DNA of 64,000 bases from Gibbula magus (lineage: Eukaryota > Mollusca > Gastropoda > Trochida > Trochidae): the NCBI GenBank assembly GCA_936450465.1, contig OW388303.1, positions 4,465,193 to 4,529,192 on the forward strand, written 5' to 3'. Each line of letters starts with the position of its first letter. The stretch's first letter is position 1. Below the pieces are notes generated by a model. That model worked only from the letters and a program-made list of their open reading frames with translations, made no database searches and was not told the DNA's origin. Shown piece by piece: positions 47,206-59,660 of the stretch. A program made the position numbers and the translations under genes.

Positions 47206-49859
47206 ATATCTGCTTATTGGTCAGTGTGATGTACGAGATGCTGAAAGAGTCAATGCTTATTCCGGTGCAATGTTTAGAGTGGTTTGTCCGAGACAGCCCC
47301 TCTGTGCCATCTCCCTCCAGAGACTCTGCAGAACGTAATGTGGCATTATGACACATCATAGTAATTCCAATGGTGCTCAACTAGTTTACCAAATATACAT
47401 ATTATAAAGGCATTATTTTATACAATATTTGTATACGTTGTTATGTTATACCTTCCTGTTTTACATATCGTAATGCATTTATAATTATATAAGTGTTTTG
47501 CTTTTTTCTATGAAGTGTTTTGTAAATTTATATTTATATATTATTTATATATTATAACCCTGGCACATTTTGCTTTTTTTATGTAAATTCAACGTGCTCA
47601 AAGTTTTTAAAAAAGTACGTTAAAATTATATTGTTGTTAATCATGCAGAGAATAAACTTTTCAAATTACTTTTTGTTTTGTTGTCTTTAATGCAATTAAC
47701 GTTATATGTAAACAATGAAAATTGCAACAATAATGACTTTTTTATAAGCCCTGGTGTAAATACATTTTCTTCACTTTTCTCACATTACATTAAATTAATT
47801 GCTGGTGGATACATACAAAGAAAATGTTAAACTTTGATGAACATGTAATGATACTATGCACAGTAAGATGCTATATTTAAGCAAGAAATCATAAGAATGG
47901 GGAAGGAGTGCGAGGGGGATGGTGACAGTTGAAACGCCCCCATATTTTATCAATCACATATATCACATAATTAGCTTGCATTATTTGTTTATACTTCAGA
48001 TCCACAATGAATGGTCAAACAAAATGATTCAAATGAAATTCTAGGTATTCACAATACGCTCCACACTATTCCTCCTGAACTTGATACATCATAAGGGACT
48101 ACCTTGTAGGTTGGCAGCCTTCAAAACCATTTCTGTTTTCCACCTTAATTAACCTGGACTAGTAATAGTGGCTCAGAGGGTTCACTGCAATGCTTTGCCA
48201 ATGATGTTGCAGGCTTTCTCCAAGCAATCTACATGCAGCAGCAGTCGTGATGAGATATTGACAATATATTTTCACCTACCAGCCCCGATTTTCTTCGACT
48301 CAATTGATTATACATGTAGATGCGTCTGTGAACCTCAACATGTGCTATTTATCTTTCAATGGATACATGCACATGACAATATCACCCAGTTTTATCCAAG
48401 AGGAGCTATGTTAAAAGCTATAACTAATAAGACAAACGTCGTTTACTACATGCCATAGGGCTGCAGTGATATATTCACCCTCAATGAGATACATTTTAAA
48501 ATCTGTTCATAACAGTGCATCATATGTGATAAGGGCACGGATTGACTTTAGATTTACATGTGCATCTCGCACTAAACCGCTTATGGTTAGAATTTAGAAA
48601 TAATTAACTTTCTGACAATGATCAAGACTCATTTGACAGATGTGATGATTTAGTATTTATAAATATATATACAAGTTTAGAATAAAGTGTAGAAGCATTA
48701 TATATATCTATAGAACTACTACGGATATGATAAAGGGATATACGTCATATTTTCCGGAAAATCACAATACAAACAATTGGTACACTAGTGAATGATATCA
48801 TCTAAAAATGGAAGAATGCAAATTTCTCACTCGGAAATATAAAACGGAACACCTTTTAGAAATTACCAAGTTCGGAACTTCAAATAATAAAGATTGCTCG
48901 CATTCCGCCTACAGCTCTAATCTACCTACATCCCATTCCGCCTATAAAACATAATGTAGGCAGAATGGGTAATGATTTTCCCCCAAGAACATTATGGACA
49001 GGGGCATATACTCATGTCAGAGTAGAATTAACTTAATCACTCTATCTGCTCACAAGTTACGGTAGTGTTATAGGCAAGTCAAGTAAAATCAAAGTTTGTT
49101 CTCGTTAAATATTATACCATCTACACGTTTCAACAGGGATTTTTTACCAGTTCAAAGCAATACATTTTGTTCAATACAGAGATTATCTTTAAACATATTG
49201 TAATTCAGGCCTCTTGAAGAGTGAGATTCCTTTCCTTCCATGTTTGCAGAAATTGATCAACGAGTACAATTTTAAAATCATTTAACAACCAATGGGTGCT
49301 TTGAAACTTGCCTCTGCCAAATGTAATATCCTGTACTCTATACTATTATAGTTTTGATTTATGTTATTTATTATTTATAAGTTAAACATTTTGTACAGTA
49401 TGCTTAATAGTTCACCTCGAGATAACAATAACTTGCATCAATATAACATTTTCAACATTTTCTTCCAAGTTTTCCGCAAACCATTTAATGTATGCACAAA
49501 TACATGTAAGCAGTGTTGCATCATTGTTAACAGAGATAATAAAACATAACTTGCAAATGATTGACAGCCAAAAGGCACTAGTGTATACATGTACACATTT
49601 TTGTATAGTTGTTATCCCCCGTGCTTGCTAGTGCAATCAGACAGACTAAAGTTATATGGACGCAAAGTTTATGTTGAGTTCATTTCAACAGAGGAAGAAT
49701 TGGTCAGCACATTAAATCGACTTTCGGATCACCTGACCGCAACATGTTGTTTTAACCTGTAGGCAGATTGGGATTGCATGCATATTGGGATTGATTGTAG
49801 GCAGATTGGGATTCTGGCAGATTGGGATTGTAGCACAATTGTAAGATACTCTTAGAGAG
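47206..49859. other. Non-coding downstream block of unit A2
   Basis: Aligns to the A1 downstream block without the 8,366-8,757 insertion. It contains the AATAAA candidate at 47,651-47,656. Open frames of 62-96 codons here are the counterparts of those rejected in A1. Confidence 0.6.
47651..47656 (+). terminator. Candidate poly(A) signal of gene A2
   Basis: AATAAA with T-rich downstream sequence, equivalent to 8,141 in A1. If used, the 3' UTR would be about 7.7 kb because of the 113-unit array. That is long enough that an alternative, earlier non-canonical site should be considered. Confidence 0.35.
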
Positions 49860-50037
49860 ATATATGATATATTTTTAGCGGAGTCTTAACATAGTTTTTG
49901 GAGTAGAGTTGTCTCCCTTCGCTTCTGCTAAGCTCCGTACAGCGTACAGCATACCAGCAGCGAGCACGCCATACAGCTCTATCAGCGGTAAATCTTGCTA
50001 AGTTAAAAATGAAGTAGTATCAAAGAATTTGAATGTA

Positions 50038-50304
50038 ATGGACCGAAAATCGTCTCGGAAAAACGCTGGAGAGCGATTAAAGGCGCTTTTACATGCAGAA
50101 AAGGAAGACAGAAGCGAATTTTCCCCCAAATACCAACAGTCTCCTGTGGCTGGAAATTCGACAATAACACGAGGTGACCCGGTGACGAACATGGACGCAA
50201 AAGCAGAATGCCTATCGCTCAAGCGGGAACTAAAATCGCTGAAACTTGAAATGCAACGAGTAGAACTAGAGCAGAAAATCGAGGAAGAAAGAGAAAAATT
50301 GTGA
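50038..50304 (+). pseudogene. Retroelement gag-like fragment (A2)
   Basis: An ATG at 50,038 opens the same coiled-coil gag start as at 10,960. A TGA at 50,302-50,304 interrupts it inside the coiled coil, where A1 reads CGA. Related sequence continues beyond the stop. Confidence 0.65.
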
Positions 50305-50668
50305 AATCTTCACCTTGGTTCCACCGAAGCAAAACAAGATGGCGGCGCACTTGTCAACATGCTCAGTAGATCTGACAACGACCTCCCTGCAGTTGAGACG
50401 GTGAAATACCTAAAGATAACTGATTTTGTGTGGGAGGAGTACGGGACACCGGATCTCGAAATTGACATTGGTCAAGGGGCTAAACTTAATTTGGGGAAAA
50501 GAAACCTAAGTTAGCAGAGGTGAATATGGAACAATGGGGGTACGCAAATTCACGAATAATGAGAGAGTTAATGAAGACGGGAAAACTAGCCACACCCCTA
50601 GATCGTGATGACTATTTGAAATACACATAGATACATTAAGGCTGGCTTCTAGATATTCATGGAAGAGT

Positions 50669-51079
50669 GTGATCAGCTATGACCGGGAAGACAGAAAACG
50701 TCAAGCAATAGAGCAATTCCGTTCGGCGACATACTTTCAAGAATTGAGGGATTTTCAATTGCTTCCTAAGGCGTTACAATACCTCTCAACCACATCAAAG
50801 GCTGGTACGGACCATCAACAGAAGAGAAAGGGACCATTTACACCTGATGGGAAAGAAATATGTCGCATTTATAACAGGGGATCCTGTTTCAGGGGTTACT
50901 GCAAACTATCACACGTTTGTATAGCATGTTTCCAGGGCCACCCAGAAATCAGACATGCCTATAACGCCAACTATGCGTTTCCAAAAGAACTGGACCAACA
51001 CGGAAACGGCGACAACAGGCAAGCTGTAACTCCCTCGGCTGTCCCCAGCAAGATGTATCACATGCACAGTCAAGCTTAG
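50669..51079 (+). pseudogene. Retroelement gag zinc-knuckle fragment (A2)
   Basis: A frame of about 136 codons with the C-X7-C-X4-C-X3-H knuckle (CRIYNRGSC, then FRGYCKLSH) followed by HVCIACFQGHPEIRHAYN. It represents the uninterrupted form of the region split by the miniature element in A1. Confidence 0.65.
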
Positions 51080-51172
51080 GCTTGAACCCTGAAGCTTGGC
51101 AGAAACTTTTGCCGGCTTTTCATAAAGATAGAGATTTTATTCTTTCTGGTGTTAATGATGGTTTTCATGTGA

Positions 51173-52040
51173 TTGACCCTGAACGACCAGTTGTTTGTAC
51201 GTAATGCTGGCTCTACTAGACAGCATTCTCATGCAGTAGAAACTGAACGATTGAAAGAGACAGGACTTGGAAATTACCAGATTGTTGCTAATAACCGGGA
51301 CATTGTTAGTTCACTTGCTGCCATCTCAAAAGATGATGGTACAGTTAGGTTAATTCATGATGGCAGTCAGCCGGCAGGCTCAGCACTTAATGATTATGTG
51401 TGTGATAAATCTGTCAGTTACCAGGATTTGCGTGTGGCCTGTAATTAATTAAACCTGGCAGTTACCTTGCAAAGGTGAACTTAAAGCATGCTTATCTATC
51501 AGTTAGTTTACATACATAATGATAGAAAATATTGTGGTTTACATTAGAAGTTTGAGGGTTGCAAAGAGACCACATCATTGGTTGATACGAAGCTGCCTTT
51601 TGGATCATCGCGAAGACCAAAGATTTTCCAAACCCTTACTTCTGCAGTATGTGATTAAATGTATTATCATTACAATTACAATTATATACGCCTATCTTGA
51701 TGACTTTCTCATTGTCGAGGATTCACAACAAAAGGTGTCAACACGCACTTGAGATGCTTTTACGAGTGCTTCGTTTTCTAGGATTCTATATCAACTGGTC
51801 TAAAGTGGTGGGACCAACAACAAACTTGATTTTTCTTGGAGTGTTAATTGATACTAATGATTTCACGCTTTCTTTACCTGCAAGTAAACTTAAAGACTTT
51901 GAACAGGTTCTGTAGAAAGTTCACGCCAAAAAGAGAGCATCTAAGCATCAATTGGAAGTCCTGTGTGGGAAATGAAACTGGGCCAGTCAGCTGGTTAAAG
52001 GCGGGTTTATGTTTATGCGTAGGATTTTAAATCTGAAAGA
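51173..52040 (+). pseudogene. DIRS-like reverse transcriptase fragment (A2)
   Basis: Blocks in order are FVRNAGSTRQHSHAVETERL, VRLIHDGSQPAGSALNDY, NLKHAYLSV, AYLDDFLIVED and FLGVLIDTNDFTLSLP, spread over three frames with at least four interruptions. The motif A position is Asn rather than Asp, as in A1. It is inactive. Confidence 0.75.
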
Positions 52041-52063
52041 TAGTGAAACTGTCACCATCCATA

Positions 52064-52704
52064 TATGATGGAAAGAGACCCACCACAAATAAATTGAGGA
52101 AATGTTAGCGTACACTTAATAGTCTTGCACACCGGCGTGGAAATCATATCCAAAGAGTTTTGCACGTCTCCATCGCCAGCAGGCGCTAGGTTCACAAACA
52201 ACATATCCTACAGTTAACCTCATCTCCCATTCTATAACTTTAAGCATTGAATGAAGTTATCTTAACGATTTGACAACTTCCCCGCGAGTCATAAATCACA
52301 CCAATCTGGATCACTGGATAATGGACGACTTGCTGTATTTCGTTAACTTTTCTGTGCTAGCGTAGTAGCGCACTGACCCGAACTTCAAAGTGCGCTCTTG
52401 CAAAGAGAAGGTGAGGAAATACAGGAAGGTTTAGATAAGCCAGTGATCGAGACTGGTGCGAGTAGTGACTAGCGAGTAAAATTGACGATTTGAAATACAG
52501 ACTTTGCAGACAAATATCCCCCTATAAGTAAGAAGCAACAACAGAAACAAAAAAACAACAGAAACAAACATGTATATCTCCAGTTAAGCATGGGTGATAC
52601 TACCCTGAATTTCTCTGAAGCATTGCATCCAAACCTGACATGAGGAACAGTTCTCTATTGCAATAAAACTGACGGAATTCGAACCCTGGATCTTTTGAAC
52701 TTCA
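52064..52704. repeat. Unit tail block (A2)
   Basis: Counterpart of 13,475-14,100, non-coding, with the GGAATTCGAACCC motif near 52,674. Confidence 0.7.
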
Positions 52705-53515
52705 CTCACACTATAGAGGAAAATCAGACCATTCTCTACCCACAGAGGTAGATCAGGTCATTCTCCACAGAGGTAATCATGTTATTATCTCCCCAGAGAT
52801 GTAAATCAGATCATTCTCTCCACACAGATGTAAATCCGATCATTCTCTCCCCACATATGTAAATCAGATCATTCTCTCCCCACAGATGTAAATCAGATCA
52901 TTCTCTCCCCACAGAGGTTAATCAGGCCATTCTCAACAGAGGTAATCATGTTATTATATCCCCAGAGATGTAAATCAGGCCAATCTCTCCCCACAGAGGT
53001 AAATCAGGCCATTCTCCACAGAGGTAATCAGGTCAATCTCTCCCCACAGATGTAAATCAGGCCATTCTCTCCCCAGAGATGTAAATCAGATCATTCTCTC
53101 CCCACAGATGTATATCAGATCATTCTCTCCCCACAGATGTAAATCAGGCCATTTTCTCCCCACAGATGTAAATCAGATCATTCTCTCCCCATATATGTAA
53201 ATCAAGCCATTCTCTCCCCACAGATGTAAATCAGATCATTCTCTCCCCATATATGTAAATCAGGCCATTCTCCACAGAGGTAATCATGATATTATCTCCC
53301 CAGAGATGTAAATCAGATCATTCTCTCCCCACAGATGTAAATCAGATCATTCTCTCCACACAGATGTAAATCAGATCATTCTCTCCCCAAAGATGTTAAT
53401 CAGATCATTCTCTCCCCACAGATGTAAATCAGATCATTCTCTCCTTACAGAGGTAAATCAGGCCATTCTCCACAGAGGTAATCATGTTATTTTCTACCCA
53501 GAGATGTAAATCAGG
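52705..53515 (+). repeat. 29-bp minisatellite, about 28 units (A2 end)
   Basis: Same unit family as 28,500-33,831, here mostly the CATTCTCTCCCCACAGATGT form. It is closed by the inverted half-unit at about 53,515-53,585. Confidence 0.9.
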
Positions 53516-53647
53516 TACATTTCCCCACGTTTACTCTGAGAGTAATTGACTTGAGTAACATCTGTGGAGAGAGAAAGGGCATTCAATCAATATGCTCAAT
53601 TTCATATTTATAACCTTTTAACATCAAAACAATACTTTTTTGTATGA

Positions 53648-56111
53648 ACAACTCATCTCTAATATTTTGGAAAACAACTCGCCAACAGTCATAAATAAAC
53701 TCACGGGCAAAAGAAAGTATAGGTACAACAACACAAGATAGTTTAATCAACGAGTGAAGAACACGATTGAAACATAGTTATACCATGTATCTCAAAGCAA
53801 ACTAACTTTGTCTGTACATTTTGAAACGTTATCTGTTCATAATTCTGAAAAACACGGCTTATTAAAAATCGTCGTTATAGAAGATCTCCTTAACCAGGCG
53901 AGATAGGGGAGTGCAATATGGCTTTCTGGCTTGTTTTTGACGTCCTTCAGCAACGATGCGTCATTGATTTAAAGTCAAAGGAGGTGCATTATGTCGATAC
54001 CATCTTGTACTAACATAATTTCCATATTTCATAAAATTTAACCTTAAATACTCAAAAAAAATTCCGAAAATACCTTTTGAAATAGCTATTTCAGCACCCT
54101 ATGTGTGCTTGAACAGATATAAAATATTAAGTATCATACCCTCATGAATGAAATTGTGTATATCTCTTAACGAGATATATCCTCTCACAAACATTCAAAC
54201 CGAGTTTATCACGAAGAAATATTTTGTGTTTGACTCTGTTGAAAAGACGATATGACTTTCTTTTGCCCGTGAATTTACACCAATGCGTTATAAGTCTAAC
54301 GACAGCGTTGTGTTCAGGGATGACAATTTTCAGACAAGGAGGGAATCATAATTGTTTCAATTATAAAATATAATCACAACCTTGTGCCTTCTGATATCAA
54401 ACTTGTTCATATTTGATGAGAAGGCATTATTGTGAGATTTTGCATACGCCAACATCAAAACGATTCAACGTCCATGTTAACAAGCTAGATCGAGTTGATA
54501 ACGTATTGAATAATATCAGGCGAGTCGTTTGGTACGTTATCAATGACTTATGACCTTTCATTTACGTCATTAAGGATTCCAAGACGATGACACTCGATAT
54601 CCCGGTCATTCCCCCTGCTCTTCGAGATGGGGAAATTGAAAAAACATATCCTGCTTATTTCAAATGTAGCAGCTACAGTAATTTAAAGTTCGTTTTGTCC
54701 TGTTTACTATTGATCTTCATATTGTCAAGTTTTTACCCTTTTGTGATTAGTTGTAGTTATTATCTTCATTCAAAATAGACATGGTTGTGTGATTAACACT
54801 GAAACTTTCTATTTTGGGATAAGATTCACAAAACTCAAACTCATAAAACTATTAAAACAATTAAGATGATATATAGATGCATTTGGAAATCGAATCAAGC
54901 AACACCCTCATTTGTAAACTGAAATGAGTTGCTCTGGAAATATTAGGATAAATTGAATGATTTTATCACCCCATACATTATAATTGCTTTTTATGGACTA
55001 ATTCAATTGTATAAAAATCAACCACATTCAATATTTATGAAAACGTGATGGTATACTTATTGAGTGATTGTCACCCCAAAACGACATCGTCCTTGGAGAG
55101 AAACTACACTCCAAACTTTAGAATTAATTTATTGTAAACAACATTTGTGATACGTTGACATTCATTCACCAAACATATTGTGTTATGCATGATCATTTAA
55201 GCTAGTCAGATATTAAACTTTCAGTCCTTTTTCAACAATACTTGGGAAACAACCTACATAGAACCTGTTTATTTAATGTGGTAATTAAAACACCTCTTCT
55301 CGCTTAAGATAAGCCGATATTGACCGCATTTCTCCATTAAGGCAATTTTATTGAATTTGACAGTTTCATAATTTTGTTTCTTTGAAGGTTCATACTGCTT
55401 TAACGAGTTACCTTCGTTGAAAAGTCAGTACAGTGTCATCACTTCATTTGAAATAGGACACTAATCACATTATAGCAACAAATATTGACTCAAAATTTAT
55501 TACCATTAAAACGGATCTTGGATTCTGACATGGTCTAGAAACTCCAGAATTACAGTATTTTTTAACATTCCCTTTTGAGCAGCATTTTTTAAATTCGTTT
55601 AACGCCTAATAGTAATACTAATGATAATGACAGTAATCCTGCATGTTTTTGATGCGCGGGCTTGTCCTAAGTGTGTACATACGTACATACTCCTTCCAAC
55701 GATTGGCTAGTGTGTTGATAGAGAAACCAATAACGAGGATGTAATGGGTCTCACAACGATAACAATCTTGTCGCAACATCCTGACATAGCTAATTATTTC
55801 AAACTAGAATAATAACATAACATGATTATTTGATCTTACCTAATTCTTTTTATTGTTTTTGCTTACCAAGAAGGTCAAAGTTCATTCATCAAAAAGGCTT
55901 GATGAAATTCTACTGTTACGTATACTGTAAGGAAAGACAAGTAATATTTTGTTCGATTTGTACTGCTTTTACAATAAACGGATGTTTGTTCAATCATTAC
56001 TCAGTTTCCTCTGTGTAGTAACCATGTTTAAATGGAGGGGGTAGAAATCAGTGGGACTTATACTTTGGAATTTATAACATTTTGGAGCTCTTAATCATAA
56101 CCACATCATGA
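53648..56111. other. Non-genic upstream block of unit B2
   Basis: Shortened by the 1.4-kb deletion. No coding sequence is supported; the 63-codon frame at 54,587 is disrupted in the other units. Confidence 0.65.
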
Positions 56112-56241
56112 ATTGGTATTCCCCAATAGCAAAAATACATTTGTTTGTCCTTATCCAGTTGTATATAATACCCTATTGTCCAGCAAGAAACAAAGTATAG
56201 TTTTCACTGAAACTTACAACACCAACCTAACCAACCTCCAA
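56112..56241 (+). promoter_or_regulatory. Core promoter and 5' exon of gene B2
   Basis: ATTGGTATTCCCCAAT at 56,112, TATATAAT at 56,162-56,169 and a GTGAGT donor at 56,242. The proximal promoter is kept although the upstream block lost 1.4 kb. Confidence 0.6.
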
Positions 56242-57335
56242 GTGAGTACCCGCTTTTAAGTTTTGTTAACATTTTCTAAGTTTGTTCGCTTCATTCAAAT
56301 GTATTTCTTTTGATCTCATATGGTATGCTTTATGATGTGGTTTTGTTGATTCAAAATGTGAAATAATATAAATGTTTCAATTTTCAAAATTGTGCAGGTT
56401 CTAATACAACAACATTGAATCATATCGATTCTGTTCACCAAAATTAACAAACTTTACCAAAGATCTTTTTCACAAATTGTGAAGGTAATAGACGAAGCTC
56501 GGTATGTGTAACATGTTTTGGAAACAATGGAAGACGTGTCATGCCATAGGTAAACGACCTTGTATACAGACTCGCAGCATCAAATGAACTTCCTGCTGAG
56601 CCAATTAAAATAAATTGAATCGACCACACGTAAAAACTTGAACTACAAGTTTGACAAAATTGTATCAGGAATTTGGTAGATTTGCATGTCTATGTGTATC
56701 TTATTCATAACATTTTTATTAACATCTTATTGCATAAAAACTGTATTTCTATAAAGATAAAATAGTCTCAAATAACTTAAAGTATTAGGATATTTAATCT
56801 TCATGTATCTGAGTTCTTCGTGTAACGCTTTGTGTTAAATATATGGTTGGTTTGGGATATCATCATTACATTACAAATAACGTATTGCATGTTTTTCATT
56901 CACTTACTTTATATCACAGTATAGTATTACATTTAGATTACTTTATCCTCATGTTACAGACAAATTAAATTTACTGTAATAATAATGAAATTTGTTCTAT
57001 TGTCTTATAACAAAGCACTTACTGTAATATTCAAATTAAGTTCATTTCTCACAACATCGACTTTTACAGTTTTACCCTTATTTTCTTCTTCTTTCTTGTT
57101 TTATCCATGTAACATGAAGGTGTTGTTGAACTCAGAGTCAAAGTGTCAAACTATGTTTATTGAATGAAAGGCCTCCGGCCCATGTACAGAAGAGTTACAG
57201 TGGTATTTCAACATTGTTATATATTTACATATGTATTGTGGGTACACAGTTTGTTCCAAAAGAACGTCTCATTTAGCTAATGCATGCTACAGACCACATA
57301 TAATGATAACACTTGTACTCTCACTTATAGATACA

Positions 57336-58680
57336 ATGGGATCGTACACAATGAAGATCTGTTTGTGGCTGTTTGTGCTATTAGCGACATGCAACTCCCT
57401 GGAGCTCTACCCTTGTGGTCCTTCTGCTCGGTGTGACTACTCAACTGGATCTCAACCAACAGACCAGACCACATCTCAATCATCAAGCCCAACTGGATCT
57501 CAACAAACAGACTCAATCTTACTTACCACCGTCAGACCTCAACTTTGCAGTTGTGATGTCAGCAACAAAATAAATCTTACTTTAAACAAAGCTGAAGAAA
57601 AATTCCTCACCGTTTCGGTAGGTGTCCTCTTCACCCACATTACACGTAGAAAACTGTTGGAAATTGGGAATCAAGAGACGATTAAAGCATACATAATTGA
57701 TAAGTTTGCAAATTGCTAAAGCCTTTAACTTTTTCCCCCCTTAAAACTCATCCATCAAGCATCACGTAATTGAAAAAACAACAGGGGATGTGTTTCCTCA
57801 CACATCGATATGATCGATGTATATGATATTACGCCATCGCAAATATAGTCAATATTTCGCATCTGTAACTATGTAAGAAGAATTAACAAATTCTCGTGTG
57901 TCATTCATCTACACAAAGGGACCGTTGGCTAAGAGATTTTTCTATATTTTAAGCATCTTTGTTTACAAACTCAATCAGGTCATTAATATATCACTATTAC
58001 TCTCTTCCATAGAAGAAAATCTCCAGCAACAATATGAAACGTTTTCTGACTACGTACCATTATGACAACCTGCCATTTGAAAGAGTAAGTACAAAACATT
58101 TTTGTCATGCTTATAATTTTCTCATCATACTCAAAACTGTTGTAATTAAAAAACAGATTTTTGTGTAAGTAGCGTGATTAGAAATGAGAGGTATTTGATA
58201 ATAATATAAGTTAAATTTTATAATAATTTTACTGATTTCAATCCAAAGGATTCAATAGATACCTGTTCAAGTAAACAGGGAAATACCTACCATTTAAATC
58301 AGCCAATGTGGTTTACATATTAATGTTATCTTCTTGAAACTATTGGGACCTAAAACAAAAACTTTACGTTTTAGAGTGGTGATCGTTTTCCGCGAAACAC
58401 TATCAAAGACCTTTATGCATTGAAACAAACCTTGGACAGGATTTTCCCAGGCAGTGAGACTGACTTGAGCTCCGCCCTTAAGGATCTGATGTGCAGTATC
58501 AAGAGACACGCGGATGTACCAGTGCCGATCACAGTTGGGTGTCCTGTAGTGATCGATGATGACTTCTCAACACGGGTAGAATTTGTAGAGCGATATAGGA
58601 ACTACGTCGTGGTGAAAGACGTAATATCCTACCTGCAAAGTCTACGGGAAACATGTACTGACTCAAGATGTTCATCCTAA
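57336..58680 (+). CDS. Secreted helical cytokine-like protein, copy B2 (three coding exons)
   Basis: Coding exons are 57,336-57,617, 58,013-58,084 and 58,375-58,680, phase 0 and GT-AG. The 219-residue product is intact, with the signal peptide, linker (TGSQPTDQTTSQSS), NLT sequon and eight mature Cys. The middle exon begins KKISSNN, and the last exon has the KRHADVPVP form of copy A2 rather than the KRRAGVPVP of A1 and B1. The gene and its introns resemble A2 more than B1 although both flanks are B-type, which suggests a conversion tract. Function is inferred as for A1. Confidence 0.8.
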
Positions 58681-58741
58681 TAATATTCCTTTTCCAGACG
58701 GAGAAGAATTCATTCTTTTGAAAAATGACAACGAATCGTGA

Positions 58742-58842
58742 ATCGTTCTCTCAACACAGAGGTCAGTCAAGTCACTGTCCTCCATTGTATTAAACGTGAT
58801 TAGAACTGACTGGAGTGACATCTGTGGTAGGAAAATGGTCCC
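58742..58842. repeat. Short inverted repeat after gene B2
   Basis: Counterpart of 6,041-6,135 with a few substitutions (CTCAACACAGAGG in place of CTCCCCACAGAGG). Confidence 0.65.
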
Positions 58843-59184
58843 AATCAGATATAATACCATAAAACATAACCAAATCATATTGGCTTATGATAACTTTTGT
58901 GTAAGGAATTCCCAAATCCGGCAGTGACTATTGGTGTGACGATCGTGTATTCCGTGTTCGACGTTTCCAAAGTCATCTATTTTTGTTCCATGCTGTTAAG
59001 TAATCATTCCTTTCCTAAAGCGACAAAACTGCAAAAGAACAGAAACGGACCTAAATGTCATTCTTTGACTGACAAGAAACCCCATAAATGTGGAATTTCA
59101 GTATCTGATGACCGTGGACCTACACATTACAGTAGACTGCATGTGTTGTTTATTTACGATCCACGGGGCTCGGATACACCTCAT

Positions 59185-59660
59185 GTCCTCCCTGTATCAG
59201 GGGCATTGTGTACACATGTGATACATGTAGGAGAAGCGACTCATGTCCTCCCTATATCAGGGGCATTGTGTACACATGTGATACATGTAGGAGAAACGAC
59301 TCATGTCCTCCCTGTATCAGGGGCATTGTGTACACATGTAATACATGTAGGAGAAGCGACTCATGTCCTCCCTGTATCAGGGGCATTGTGTAAACACGTG
59401 ATACATGTAGGAGAAGCGACTCATGTCCTCCCTGTATCAGGGGCATTGTGTAAACACGTGATACATGTAGGAGAAGCGACTCATGTCCTCCCTGTATCAG
59501 GGACATTGTGTAAACACGTGATACATGTAGGAGAAGCGACTCATGTCCTCCCTGTATCAGGGGCATTGTGTAAACACGTGATACATGTAGGAGAAGCGAC
59601 TCATGTCCTCCCTGTATCAGGGGCATTGTGTAAACACGTGATACATGTAGGAGAAGGAAC
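59185..59660 (+). repeat. 60-bp minisatellite, 8 units (B2)
   Basis: The shortest array of the family: three CATGTG-type units followed by CACGTG-type units. The right edge is truncated relative to the other copies. The array passes from GGAGAAGGAAC directly to TATCCATGATTATTCC, losing about 30 bp of the usual exit sequence. Confidence 0.95.

Larger units (their letters stand above)
49860..52063 (+). mobile_element. Decayed DIRS-like retroelement, copy in A2
   Basis: Same insertion, same boundaries and shared frameshifts as in A1. It lacks the nested inverted-repeat element and keeps the RT block missing from A1 (DDGTVRLIHDGSQPAGSALNDY). RNase H and tyrosine recombinase are absent at the 3' end here too, so the truncation predates the duplication. 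Confidence 0.8.
33965..53647 (+). repeat. Segmental duplication unit A2
   Basis: Its first base matches base 1 of the window. It carries an intact gene copy, the very long 113-unit 60-bp array, the DIRS-like relic without the nested miniature element, a tail block and a medium 29-bp array. Confidence 0.9.

Noticed and set aside
40309..47229. Open plus-strand frame of about 2,300 codons across the A2 60-bp array, and its shorter equivalents at 6,193-7,701, 21,866-22,465 and 58,897-59,682
   Set aside because: No ATG near the start in A2. The leader frame is broken by TGA in A2 and by TAA and TAG in B1. Unit variants are mostly amino-acid changing, and the 60-bp period without stops leaves other frames open too. 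It is best explained as a minisatellite.
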